A stretch of 17,619 nucleotides of DNA from Tetmemena sp. SeJ-2015 (Eukaryota > Ciliophora > Spirotrichea > Sporadotrichida > Oxytrichidae). Under the pieces are notes generated by a model. It was not told where the DNA came from and did not search any database. It saw only the letters and a list, made by a program, of their open reading frames with translations. Of the stretch, positions 9,611-17,492 are shown in pieces (within the stretch, counting starts at the first letter, position 1; every line of letters begins with the position of its first letter). Position numbers and translations under genes: made by a program. The stretch is taken from positions 1 through 17,619 of the forward strand of contig JAJKFJ010006480.1 of assembly GCA_027382625.1 (NCBI GenBank), given 5' to 3'.

Positions 9611-10671
9611 ATGGAATCAAAAGCTACTCCAAGCAAAATTGTCGTACTAGGAGAAGGTGAGTACTAAGCAATTATTGTCATTCACTTAGCAGAATAAGTG
9701 AACTTATATTATCTCCATCCTTCTAGATCAATAATTTGAATTTAGCAAGAGTGGGGAAGACATCGCTTACTGTCAGATTTTGTCTTGGGCAGTTCGACGA
9801 GATAATAAAATATTTGATGTTATTAACTAGAAACAGGAGAGCACACTCGATGCAAGTTGCTTGGAAAACACAGTGAGCTTGCCAGGAGGTCAGAAGATGC
9901 GATTGACGATATGGGATACTGCAGGACAAGAACGTTACCATGCCCTGAACCCAGTCTATTACAGAGGAGCTGAAGGTAAGCGCATTAAGACGAAACTTAA
10001 TGAATCTGAGGATTATAAGCATCAGTATTCATTCAATTAAGATATCTCCACTTCTTAAAGATAGAAGTGTTTTAAAACTGGATATAGGAGCACTGATAGT
10101 CTACGACATCACTGACTAAGACTCTTTCACTAAAGTCAACATTTGGATAAAGGAGCTCAGGAAATACCTCCCCAAGGAGACGCCTATAATCATAGCTGGA
10201 AATAAATGCGACATGCAGAATAGAATTATTCCTCTTGAAGAGGCCGAAAAGTAAGTTCTTCCTCATCAACTTCTCATCGTATCAACTCAAATTAATTTAT
10301 CAAAAAATAAAATATCACATATCCTGCATCGCTTATTTCTAGCAAGCTGAATCTCATACGTTCTATAGCTATGCAAGATCAGTTGGAAGTGAGCACATCA
10401 GCACGAGCGCAAAGACAGGTGCTGGCGTAATTGAACTCTTCTAAACTATATCAAAGAAGATTCTAGCATCGAGGTCAGTAGTTCAAGATGACGCCCCTAA
10501 AAAGAAAATGAACACTCGCGGTGTACTAAAAGTCAACGGATATGATAGTTAGATTTATTTACTTATGACGACTTCGATCCTCAAATGAATGTATAGCTAC
10601 AGAATAATAATAGATAATCAAGCAAAAAATCATCAAAGAGCAAAAAAGGAGATGGAGGTTGCTGCAAGTGA
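9611..10671 (+). CDS. Rab21-like small GTPase, 229 aa, three introns and two IESs
   Basis: This is a Rab GTPase, a membrane-trafficking switch. Exons are 9611-9656, 9746-9975, 10088-10250 and 10369-10671, with GT-AG introns (donors GTGAGT, GTAAGC, GTAAGT). After removal of two IESs (29 bp in exon 2, 23 bp in exon 4) the frame is 690 nt. All G motifs are present: P-loop GEARVGKT (14-21), a switch I Thr in DEKQEST, WDTAGQE (62-68), NKCD (121-124) and TSAK (149-152). [12 protein letters not shown] followed by YDITDQDSF and IKELRKYL closely follows the Rab21 pattern (RFHAL.P.YYR, KELRK). The C-terminus is hydrophilic and ends GDGGCCK with a double cysteine for prenylation. The final stop is TGA; in-frame TAA and TAG read as Gln, for example in DITDQD. 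The start is the only ATG giving a normal N-terminus. Known relatives act on early endosomes. Confidence 0.93.
9657..9745 (+). other. Rab intron 1 (89 nt)
   Basis: Donor GTGAGT follows GGA GAA G and the acceptor TTTAG precedes CA AGA GTG GGG, rebuilding the P-loop as GEARVGKT. A second acceptor-like CTTCTAG lies 20 bases earlier. The 19 bp between the two TAG copies (9724-9742) could itself be a tiny IES with pointer TAG, since its removal would leave a pyrimidine-rich acceptor. That last point is speculative. Confidence 0.8.
9800..9828 (+). other. IES 1 of the Rab gene, 29 bp, pointer AGA
   Basis: AGA occurs at 9800-9802 and 9829-9831. Removing one copy plus the AT-rich spacer turns GACG-AGA-AACAG into GAC GAG AAA CAG, so QFDE runs straight into KQESTLDAS as in Rab21-type switch I regions. 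The insert lacks GT at its left border, so it is not a conventional intron, and its 29 bp would break the frame if kept. Confidence 0.85.
10541..10563 (+). other. IES 2 of the Rab gene, 23 bp, pointer TATGA
   Basis: TATGA occurs at 10541-10545 and 10564-10568. Excision of one copy with the spacer gives AAC GGA TAT GAC GAC TTC GAT (NGYDDFD) and keeps the frame through to the C-terminal double cysteine and TGA. If the insert is retained the frame is lost 35 codons before the prenylation motif. Confidence 0.88.
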
Positions 10672-10862
10672 AAGCATAAATAGGGCAATTATAAAATTAT
10701 CGAATAGCAGTATCCCATAAAACTTATATGAAATAATGTATGCTTAGAATATTAAAGTTAAGCTATTCAGTTATCTCAGTTATTAAGCTCCCTAAATTTA
10801 AAATCATAGTATTAATCATTTGTCAAGCTCTCAGAAATTTAAAATCAGCTTATTACATCGTC
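10672..10862 (+). other. 3' region of the Rab gene
   Basis: AT-rich sequence without a coding frame. It contains an imperfect direct repeat (AAGCTC, four variable bases, then AAATTTAAAATCA) near 10,785 and 10,825. It probably holds the Rab 3' untranslated region and the end of its macronuclear chromosome, but no telomere addition site can be identified by eye. Confidence 0.35.
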
Positions 10863-10903
10863 CTAATCGAATTAAAGAGTAATAGTAAAAATTGAGTTGT
10901 TGG

Positions 10904-10908
10904 AAAAA
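10904..10908 (-). terminator. Pol III terminator of tRNA-Glu copy 1
   Basis: A run of five T on the minus strand starts five bases after the mature tRNA 3' end. This is the standard RNA polymerase III stop signal. The same run lies at 17,534-17,538 behind the second copy. Confidence 0.7.
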
Positions 10909-10912
10909 GATC

Positions 10913-10984
10913 TCCCCATCCGGGACTCGAACCCGGGCCTTCCGGGTGAAAGCCGAATATCCTAGCCACCTAGACCAATGGGGA
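10913..10984 (-). tRNA. tRNA-Glu (UUC)
   Basis: The 72 nt sequence folds as a full cloverleaf: acceptor TCCCCAT pairs with ATGGGGA, the anticodon loop is CTTTCAC with anticodon TTC, and the T arm is CCGGG-TTCGAGT-CCCGG. A-box and B-box promoter elements are internal (GGTTCGAGTCC). No intron and no encoded CCA. It reads GAA/GAG codons. It sits between the Rab 3' region and the large minus-strand gene. Confidence 0.95.
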
Positions 10985-10989
10985 TTGTT

Positions 10990-11488
10990 AAAGTCTCATG
11001 CTCAATTCTCTCTCTTAAACACCTCCACCGCACTTCATTATACCTCCATTCAGAAATAGCACCACTAACATAAACCCTGTTCTAGAACAAATATTTCAGT
11101 GTTAGATTGAGAAATTTTATCATTTAATCCCTAATTAATTGTATACTAAGCTTAATAACCCTTTATACATAGTTTTAAAGAAATAGAATTTGAAAAATAT
11201 AAATGATTCTTTCAGACTGAATTATAAGGTTAATCATTCATTCTCTAGAGTATTGTTGAAATTTTGATTTATGATGCTTGATCTTTCGAAATTAAGTTTG
11301 AAGCTATCTATCAATGGTTTAAAATAAGTAATTAGCAATTGTATAATAAATTATTTTTCTTGTGTAAAACTTTTATTTTGCTAATGTCTTATTTAAATTT
11401 TGTTTTCTAGAAATTAAAAATATCATAAAATGATAATATATTGGTTTCTTGGTTCATTCTTTTTTAATTAAGAATCTGGAAGTGAGTA
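10990..11488. other. Spacer between tRNA-Glu and the large minus-strand gene
   Basis: The first ~100 bp (to about 11,095) are pyrimidine-rich and less AT-biased, and are presumably the 5' flank of the minus-strand tRNA. The rest is AT-rich with no gene. An alternative frame of the large minus-strand gene would end at a TGA at 11,454-11,456. Confidence 0.4.
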
Positions 11489-13421
11489 TCATTTTATCAG
11501 GATAGAGAATGAATTTGTCTTTTTCATTTTATTTTTGCTAGCCCTTAGTTTAAATTATGCTTGATTTGCGCTTGCTCTTTGAATTTGATTTCTAAGAACT
11601 TTTGTTAGCCTATTTTAAGTTGCTTATAGTCTATATTTTAGATTTGCTTTAGCTAGCGGTGAGCGTGACTCGACTTTTCTAGTTCTCATTAAATGAATTT
11701 TATATATTATAAATGATCCCTTAAGTTATTATCTGCTACTTTCTTTATTCTTTATTACTTCTTTTAAAATAAAAAATACTTAAGCTTCTTGCTTTCTCTT
11801 CCTTTCAAGGGAGCTTTGGGAGTGCAAATTTTGAGTAGAAGAAAATTGGAGAATATATTAAGAAGGAATCATCTGAGTATTTAAATTAAGATTATAGTTT
11901 ATGTTACTCTATGTTTTAGTATGAGTTCTACGTGTAGTCAATTAAGTTTGGGAACTTGCTCTACTCTAACTTTTATTGTGTGAATTTGATTTATTAATTT
12001 ATTAGCCATAATTCTGTGCTTGATATGGTATTGCTTCATCTCTTATTTTGAAATAAAAAGACTTCTTTGGCTCTTAATCTACTGAAGGATAGTTTCTTAA
12101 TCTAAGGCAAAGATTTTATGACGCTCTTTTCATTTTCTTTATCAGTTGGTCATTCTAAACTTGATTTACGTTTAACGCTAAAAAATAAAAGCTTTCTTGT
12201 ATTAAGAACTTAGATAATTTGGATGCTATTGACTTAGGATTGTAATTTATGCTTTCTAGTTATTTCCTTAAGAAGAAGCAATATTTTGTTATAAATTCAC
12301 AACTTTCTAAGTGTTCTTCAGAGATATGTTCTATTTATGCTCTTACTGATTGAATTTAATTTGTAGATTTTGTGAATTATCATTTTCCTTATCTAATTAT
12401 TTATATACTTTCTTTTCTTTGTTATTTCCTTATTCTTGAAGTAGTGAAGCTTTAGAAATCTCTTCTGGTTGATTATGTACAGATTTTAATTGGGTGGTGC
12501 TATCAGAAATATAATAAATCGGTATAAATTTTGTTATCTCTAAAATATTGCTCAGTATTTCTAGTTTGCAAATCTAGATTGCAGATTCCTAAATCTTCTA
12601 GATCTAGTAAGCTCTAGCTGCCAGTAGATATAGACTGATCTGCGAGCATTAATGACTGCGTCATGTTTTAGGTATCGTTCATATAGATAGGATTCAGCTT
12701 AGACTTTAAGAATTCTATATTCCTCTAACTTCCCAAATCACTTTACTTAACTTGCTTATTAGTATTTGTGAAATCTTCTAACTTTTCAAGAGGCCTACTC
12801 GTACTCTCTAGCAGAGTTAATTTCTCCTGAATTTTTCTATATCCATTTTGAATTTCATGTAAATACTCTTTCAATCTTTCAGGGTTTTAATCCATTGTTT
12901 TATTAAGTGCAGTCTTGCCTTTGCTGTTATTAAAAGATCGAGAAGTTAGATGTGGGTCTGCCTTTTAATCTATTGATATCATTCATATATGAAAGCTAAA
13001 TAAACTTTAATAAACATCAAATTTATTTTTCATTTGAAAAAAATTAATTCTCATTGAAAGTATATTAAAATTTACTTTAAGTATTTTTACAAATTAAAGA
13101 CTGTAAATTTAACTTGATTGGCGTCATTTGTTACTAGATCTAGTTATGCTTTCTGATTTGATCTGAAGCTTTAGTATTTTAAATTTGCTGTCTTTATTCT
13201 TGATGATTTCTCTTTGAGTCTAAATTTAGGCTATGTTTATATTGAGATGCCATAGTCTTGATGTTATCTTTTGAGCTCGATCTCTTCATTACCTTAGATT
13301 GTTGGTTGTAGTTAAGGCTTTAACTATTAGTATCTCTACTAGTTTTAAGATCAGAGATTTGCATGGAGACGCACTTGGCATGCCTTGCTCTGCTATGGGA
13401 AGATGAGTTTCTCGCAGACAT
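11489..13421 (-). CDS. Large Q/N/K/S-rich hypothetical protein, about 600 aa, IES-interrupted
   Basis: No family recognised. The start ATG at 13421 (MSARNSSSHSRARHAK) lies 111 bp after the transporter stop. The frame runs to about 13,048, where a 79 bp AT-rich insert with pointer ATTAA restores a second frame (FNENQ joined to KADPHLTSRSF). That frame holds a helical, charged stretch (GYRKIQEKLTLLESTS, LEKLEDFTNTNKQ). Frame changes near 12,490-12,560 and 12,290-12,410 imply two more IESs whose pointers are ambiguous. The last part contains the most structured region (QIEHISEEHLESCEFITKY, then LRKQLESINYN and a hydrophobic FLIQESFYFLALN), then a Ser/Gln/Asn-rich linker and a basic tail ending in a TGA at 11,489-11,491. 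Many TAA/TAG Gln codons hide it from standard ORF calling. The overall length divides by three with any of the proposed excisions. The coding call is fairly sure; the exact joins are not. Confidence 0.6.
12290..12410 (-). other. Second frame switch in the large hypothetical gene, IES not resolved
   Basis: Upstream of this interval the frame reads KKVYKQLDKENDN. Downstream the frame reads IEHISEEHLESCEF. Excisions of 17 bp (pointer AATT), 26 bp (TCA) or 62 bp (ATAA) would each restore the frame. All are AT-rich and none is clearly best. Confidence 0.35.
12505..12538 (-). other. Putative IES in the large hypothetical gene, boundary ambiguous
   Basis: The minus-strand frame ending ...RNTEQYFRD must switch to the frame continuing DSTTQLKSVHNQPEE. 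A 34 bp excision with pointer GATA does this. A 49 bp excision with pointer CTGA starting upstream would also keep frame. The choice cannot be made from sequence alone. Confidence 0.35.
12970..13048 (-). other. IES in the large hypothetical gene, 79 bp, pointer ATTAA
   Basis: ATTAA occurs in the same codon phase before and after a spacer of about 85% AT that contains TGA in both flanking frames. Excision gives GAG AAT TAA AAG GCA GAC, joining FNEN-Q to KADPHLTSRS. An internal ATG at 12,982 could mimic a start but lies inside the insert. Confidence 0.6.
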
Positions 13422-13532
13422 TAAACAGTTTAATATTTTATGTTTTAATAAAAAAGTAATGAGTCGTTAAAATTTAAATCCTTCCTCCACCAGCATAGAT
13501 TTGAGGAAAATCAACTTGTTAGATAAATAAAT

Positions 13533-15454
13533 TCACACTGATCTCATTTTAACTTTCATAAATTTGGCTGTGAGGAGTCCAGATAGGAGATTCACACCTG
13601 CGAATACAATAATAGAGTAGGGCAGCTCTACAAGTCTAGCCACTGGCTCTGCAGTTATGCTGAATATGGAAGCAAGGATCAGCAGTATGCTCATTATGCT
13701 TGTCTTGTAGCAGTTTGGATACATCTCATACGTTTAAAATTAAGTTGTAAGGAAGAGAGCATTTGAAGTCGCTGCCGTTGCAAAAGTAGCCAAGCTTCCA
13801 AATATTTAGACTGCCACAGACACTTTGTAGAACCCTATGAACATCAGAGCAAGCAGGCATAAAAATATTAGATCGCATACTGTTAGTTAAGAAATCACAA
13901 TAAGCTTCTTTGTGCTTTCAGGTCTGCTTATATAGAAGTAGGCAGCCAAAATTAATCCAAGTGCTGCCGAGTTAGCCGATATCAGGTAATCCATAAAAGT
14001 GCTGTCAATTGTCAGATTCATCAAATTAAGAAGCATTCTGAAGGAGAACTAAGTTGCCATCCAGCAAATCAAAAGAACTTAAACAATGGATTTTAAGATG
14101 TGAACTATTGAGTTAGTTCTGAGAGTGCTTTTGAAGAAGATATCTGTGAACTTCATCTCCTACTTAGCTTTAATTTTCTTTTCTCTCTTCTCCTCTTCCT
14201 GCAAGTTCAACTCTGTTACTTATTCTTTATCTTCTATTTGTAATTGAGAGAGCCTTAATGAACCCCTTTCTATCCATACATTTGGATCTGAGACAGTCTG
14301 TTCCAATTCGTCATCACTATCCTGAGTGAACTTCCTCGTGGAGAATCTGAAGTGGATTTTGTTGAATTTCTTCCCATTGATTTTAGCTATCCTCTTGAGT
14401 ACTCTGTAGGACTTAGCATACATGCCTTTGGAAATAAGGAACAGTGGAGACTCAGTCAACCATATTGACCCAATTAGTGCAACTCCAGTTACTATGAGTC
14501 CGATTATTTCATAATTGAACCAATGCTTTGAAATATTAAAACTGCACGAAATTTAAATCAAAGAGAAGTAGATACAGCAGAAGGTAATCACTTGATAGAG
14601 ACAGAACAAAGCAGCTGATGTGAATATAGGTCGCACACTCTGAGGACACAACTCACTGATGTAGATGTATCCGACTATGAATCTGGCTGGGTACTCCATC
14701 CCCACCAGAAATATCACAGAGTAGAACCAAGTCACCTCTTTCAACAAAAGAATTGTCCCAGCAAGCATCGCGTGCAGAGCAACGCCAATCATGAAAGTCT
14801 TTTAAATAAGAGCAATTTTTATAATACTTTTTCCTGCCTAACTTATCAGAAATGATTGGGAAGACTACTAAACCCACTCCAAACCCAGCCAGCAAGCAGA
14901 CCCATAAGAAATCAATAGCAGTTTGATCTCCTTTACAGAGCAGACCTAAGGTAGTGTACCAATTATCAATTGACTCTGGATCATCTGGGTCTATTCGATA
15001 GACGACATCAGGCTTGAAAGACTAGGTTGAGTCATCACACAGTTGCTGTTTATCGCAGGAATGCCACACAATTTAATCAAGTGAGTCCTGGCATTAGTAA
15101 TTAGGCTTTAGGTTGAGCAGGAAGAGTGACTCATTTATAAAGCCTGAGCAATCCATTCCCAAGATAATGATGATGCAAGCAATCCATTAGTATAAAAGTT
15201 AATAATTATTTGCAGTAGTACCTTTTGAAGCCTCCACACTTCTAAAAACAGTGCTCTGTAAGTTGCCTCTGCTAAGTAACACTATGGTGAATCCCTTTAG
15301 GAAGCATTTCTCTGATAATGCTATTAGCTGCCTCATCATTTTCAGAGTTGTCATCCCTACTCATCTCACTCTGACTTCTGAGCAACTCATTGAAGTCTTC
15401 TCTGTTGTTAATTGAAGTTATAAAGGGCGAAGGTGGTGGTTCTATCTTTTTCAT
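13533..15454 (-). CDS. MFS transporter, SLC22/SV2-like, 621 aa, two IESs
   Basis: A multi-pass membrane carrier of the major facilitator superfamily. Its substrate cannot be told from sequence; SLC22 relatives move organic cations or anions. After removing two 28 bp IESs the frame is 622 codons, ATG at 15454 to TGA at 13533-13535, with no introns. The N-terminus is cytosolic and acidic. GGFKRYQWI (74-82) precedes the first membrane helix, as in SV2/SLC22 proteins. A large first loop (about 100-165) contains several Cys. The MFS signature DKLGRKK (194-200) lies between helices 2 and 3, and a family-typical TESPLFLISKG (315-325) follows helix 6. A long charged loop with EEEKREKKIKAK leads to the second half-domain, which includes YEMYPNCYKTS (compare YPTELR) and the final helices. 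About ten in-frame TAA/TAG codons read as Gln. The length is usual for the family, and the gene looks intact after excision. Confidence 0.9.
14804..14831 (-). other. IES 2 of the MFS transporter gene, 28 bp, pointer AAAAG
   Basis: On the coding strand AAAAG precedes and follows the spacer. Excision gives GGC AGG AAA AAG ACT TTC ATG, so the MFS motif runs DKLGRKK-TFMIGVALHAML. Retained, the insert shifts the frame immediately after the signature motif. An AAAAA repeat 12 bp apart lies at the same place but does not restore the frame. Confidence 0.9.
15193..15220 (-). other. IES 1 of the MFS transporter gene, 28 bp, pointer TACTA
   Basis: On the coding strand TACTA precedes and follows the spacer. 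Excision gives AAA AGG TAC TAA TGG ATT, that is GGFKRYQWIACIIIILG, with TAA as Gln. The Arg-aromatic-Gln-Trp pattern at the start of helix 1 is shared by SV2/SLC22 relatives, which supports the exact join. Confidence 0.9.
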
Positions 15455-15527
15455 TAATTTAAATCAATTATTACTGTCTCTTAGTCAATGCAAATTTGAA
15501 TATGGAGTGGGTGACTTCAGCATTGAT

Positions 15528-15665
15528 TCATGATTGCAATAATTATATTAGTTGAACTTGCTTAAGGTTAAATAATGATCGCAAAAACCTTTCTTGATCC
15601 TTCATCCAAAAGATCTCGCTCGTTTGGATTAAAAGTTTGCAATCTTAGCCATCTTCATCTTTCAT
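15528..15665 (-). other. Short open frame upstream of the transporter (possible uORF)
   Basis: The ATG at 15665 opens 45 codons to a TGA at 15528-15530, 74 bp before the transporter ATG. The product is MKDEDGQDCKLLIQ and similar residues, with no recognised family. It could be an upstream ORF in the transporter leader or a chance frame. Confidence 0.2.
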
Positions 15666-15851
15666 CTATCTGCTCTGACTTAGAACATAATAAAATGTGT
15701 TTAAGTAAATTTAAAATGAAGGGATAATTAATTTTACGATTCTGAAATGAAATAAAAATTAGAATTTAAAATCTTGAGCATGTAAATTAATTGAACATTA
15801 AGTGTGGCTAGTAATTTATTGGTTGCTCTCAGAGCAAGCAGTATTCTGTGC

Positions 15852-16291
15852 TCACTGGGATTTGTTGTGGACTTGCTGAGCGAGATCTGAGACGAGCTTT
15901 GACTTAACGTAAAGTTGCTCGTAGTCTGCCTTGCTCTGGCTGAGTTGGGAGAGAGGAGATGCAAACCATTCACACAACTAAGTTGTAGACATAGAATATG
16001 AGTTAATTTAATGATTGGTCAAGTACTGATGAAACAGGAGTCTTTTGATGCTACATAAATTGTTAAGATGAAATTCTTTATAGAAGAAAGTAGCCATTAA
16101 ACTCCTTTAATCTTCTAGTCATTATAACTGTGCATCTTCGCATTGACTACTAATGGAGTATTAGTATCAGGGCTTACCTTGAGGTGATAGAACTCGTAGA
16201 TGTTCTTGACATCGAAGTTAGAGTTATCGAAGTCGAAGTGAGCGGGCACTTGAGAGAGGTGGAAGTGGAACTCAGTCAACAAACTTGCCAT
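15852..16291 (-). CDS. Small hypothetical protein, 79 aa, one intron
   Basis: Exon 1 is 16291-16178 (MASLLTEFHFHLSQ... ending FYHLK) and exon 2 is 15977-15852 (LCEWFASPLSQ... ending VHNKSQ and TGA). The 200 nt intron has donor GTAAGC, identical to one Rab donor, and acceptor CTTAG. Exon 2 looks like an amphipathic helix (KADYEQLYVKSKLVSDLAQQ). Both exons are GC-richer than the intron. No family recognised. If the intron is read through, the frame continues to a TGA at 16019-16021 for a 90 aa product. The exon 2 frame could also start at its own ATG at 15992. The spliced form is preferred because exon 2 is so protein-like. A Ser-rich frame overlapping exon 2 in another phase is treated as a shadow. 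Confidence 0.5.
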
Positions 16292-16416
16292 TTATCAATT
16301 TATTTATTAATTTATTACCATCATTGCTTCTCAAACTTTAAACACTACATATTTAAGTTTAACATTTATATCAAATGATGAATCTAAAACAAAGTTGCAT
16401 TTTGTTACTTTCATTT

Positions 16417-17160
16417 TCAAAATATTGATGTATTAGTGTTTCTGACACGCTTTATCTTCTTAAATAATTTGGTGGATAGAGTGATAAGCCAAGCTATTAC
16501 GGACCCTATTAACATCTCGATTATCAATAGCTTATAAATTAATTTTTATATTCTATAGACACACAATTAAACTCTTGTACTTCTCATTGATAATTAGAGA
16601 GAGTGTATTATTCATCTGCAAAACGTTATTATGCTTTTAGTGAACTGCTTGACACATTTTGCCTCTCTTGTCTACGATATCTCTGTTTGGTTTGAGTTCT
16701 CTATTTAGAGAAAGTGTCTTACTGATTTGAGTTTGACCTTCTATGTCTTTATTCTTTAAATTAAAACATTTAAAGGTATATATGATAAATATAATTCCGT
16801 AATAATCTCTATTTGAATATCGACATCATGATCGTCAATATTACTTCTTATTATTTTTAAGAGACCAAAGTTCTTGGCAATAAATCTCGGTTAGTTTGTC
16901 CAAAATGGAGAAGTGGTAGCTTTAAGAAATATTTATCCAAGACCCAGAAGTCTAGAATCATGTGTCAGCCCACTTGAAGTAACCTCTATCAAGTTATAGC
17001 CAGTTGAAAGGGATTCACAGTTACTATGGAATATTTCAGCAAAGTGGACATCCCCAGACAGGAAAATCAACCCGTTCTTCTTAGCTAAAGGGTCATCTAA
17101 AATTAAATATTTTGTATCTCTTATCAGATCTATCAAAAGCCTTTACTTATTTTGCCAGTC
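16417..17160 (-). CDS. PhoD-like metallophosphatase, C-terminal part (215 aa), two IESs
   Basis: This is the C-terminal half of an alkaline phosphatase D-like enzyme, a metal-dependent phosphodiesterase/phosphatase. After removal of two IESs (68 and 28 bp), 216 codons run from DWQNKQRLLIDLIRDTK to a TGA at 16417-16419. The family hallmark is clear: GLIFLSGDVHFAEI with the metal-binding Asp and His, then EVTSSGLTH, then FIAKNFGLLKI, which in PhoD proteins lies near the end of the catalytic domain. A Ser/Asn/Lys-rich spacer follows, and the protein ends with a hydrophobic segment (LIVCLLIIEMLIGSVIAWLI) followed by KLFKKIKR, a likely C-terminal membrane anchor. The N-terminal half, with the first metal-binding motifs, is absent. 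Upstream of 17,160 the sequence becomes AT-rich at once, as expected at an MDS border. Direct TAA codons (GLGQ, HQK) read as Gln. Confidence 0.88.
16531..16558 (-). other. IES in the PhoD-like gene, 28 bp, pointer CTAT
   Basis: On the coding strand CTAT precedes and follows the spacer. Excision gives GTG TGT CTA TTG ATA ATC GAG, which fuses SLIVC to LLIIEMLIGSVIAW and completes the C-terminal membrane segment. The retained insert shifts the frame. Confidence 0.82.
16745..16812 (-). other. IES in the PhoD-like gene, 68 bp, pointer ATAGA
   Basis: On the coding strand ATAGA precedes and follows an AT-rich spacer. Excision gives GAT ATT CAA ATA GAA GGT CAA, joining DVDIQI to EGQTQISKTLSLNREL. 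The length (68 = 2 mod 3) matches exactly the frame shift seen between the two coding blocks. Confidence 0.85.
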
Positions 17161-17492
17161 AAATAACTTATAATAAAAATTATAGATGACAAAGCTAATT
17201 TAGATATTATCATAATAAAAATAATATAAATATAAAAAGTTAGTGTCTAAGTATTTTTCGCTAAAATTTTTTTTAGATATGCTTAATATAACGATGTATA
17301 TACAGTTAAAGAGGAAAAAAATTGTAAAATAATATAATAAATTACATTTATTTTATGAGCCTCTTAATTTTAATTAATATTAATTTGTTATTGGATCTAG
17401 ATGGTAATTGTAAAATAAAGAATGAAATTAATGATCATTAAAAAAAATTATTTCTGCTCCTGAGTAAAACTATCCCAGCTGATGACTTGCTG
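17161..17492. other. AT-rich tract upstream of the PhoD segment
   Basis: About 80% or more A/T with no gene recognised on either strand. It separates the PhoD-like segment from the second tRNA-Glu. It is either a long IES or germline spacer at an MDS end. Confidence 0.5.

Larger units (their letters stand above)
10863..10989 (-). repeat. 127 bp block with tRNA-Glu, copy 1
   Basis: This block matches 17,493-17,619 at 125 of 127 positions (differences at 10868 and 10901). It covers the tRNA gene plus about 50 bp of its 3' flank. The copies are in the same orientation and 6,630 bp apart. The match may continue past the window end on the right copy. Confidence 0.85.

Noticed and set aside
9723..10269. 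Two minus-strand ORFs across the Rab gene
   Set aside because: They are antisense to the Rab exons and introns and match nothing.
11454..11700. Alternative Lys/Ser/Gln-rich frame ending in a TGA at 11,454
   Set aside because: It needs an extra frame change with no clear pointer, while the frame ending at 11,489 follows directly from upstream.
12532..12560. 29 bp AAAT-flanked excision in the large hypothetical gene
   Set aside because: It fits only if the frame reading YERYLKHDAVINARR is the coding one; the neighbouring frame with NTEQYFRDNKI is continuous with the sequence upstream and was preferred.
13533..13724. Separate short ORFs at 13533-13724, 14220-14459, 14553-14792, 14653-14895 and 15272-15454 on the minus strand
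   Set aside because: They are pieces of one transporter gene, split by TAA/TAG codons that encode Gln and by two IESs.
14815..14831. AAAAA repeat 12 bp apart as the pointer in the transporter gene
   Set aside because: A 12 bp excision does not change the reading frame, whereas a frame shift is required. The AAAAG pair 28 bp apart gives the correct protein.
15734..15973. Minus-strand 79-codon Ser/Thr-rich ORF
   Set aside because: It overlaps exon 2 of the small hypothetical gene in another phase. The exon 2 frame has the more protein-like pattern and ends in TGA.
16019..16177. Possible SNF2-type helicase fragment (KMHSYNDQKIKGVQWLLSS)
   Set aside because: It only loosely resembles the start of a SNF2 domain, the DEMGLGKT motif that should follow is absent, and the stretch falls inside a well-formed intron.
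16184..16378. Plus-strand ORF of 64 codons
   Set aside because: Antisense shadow of exon 1 of the small hypothetical gene; the low-complexity tail is AT-rich spacer.
9611..17160. Paramecium or Euplotes origin
   Set aside because: IESs in those genera are bounded by TA. Here several pointers (AGA, AAAAG) contain no TA. Euplotes also reads TGA as Cys and stops at TAA/TAG, the opposite of what is seen.
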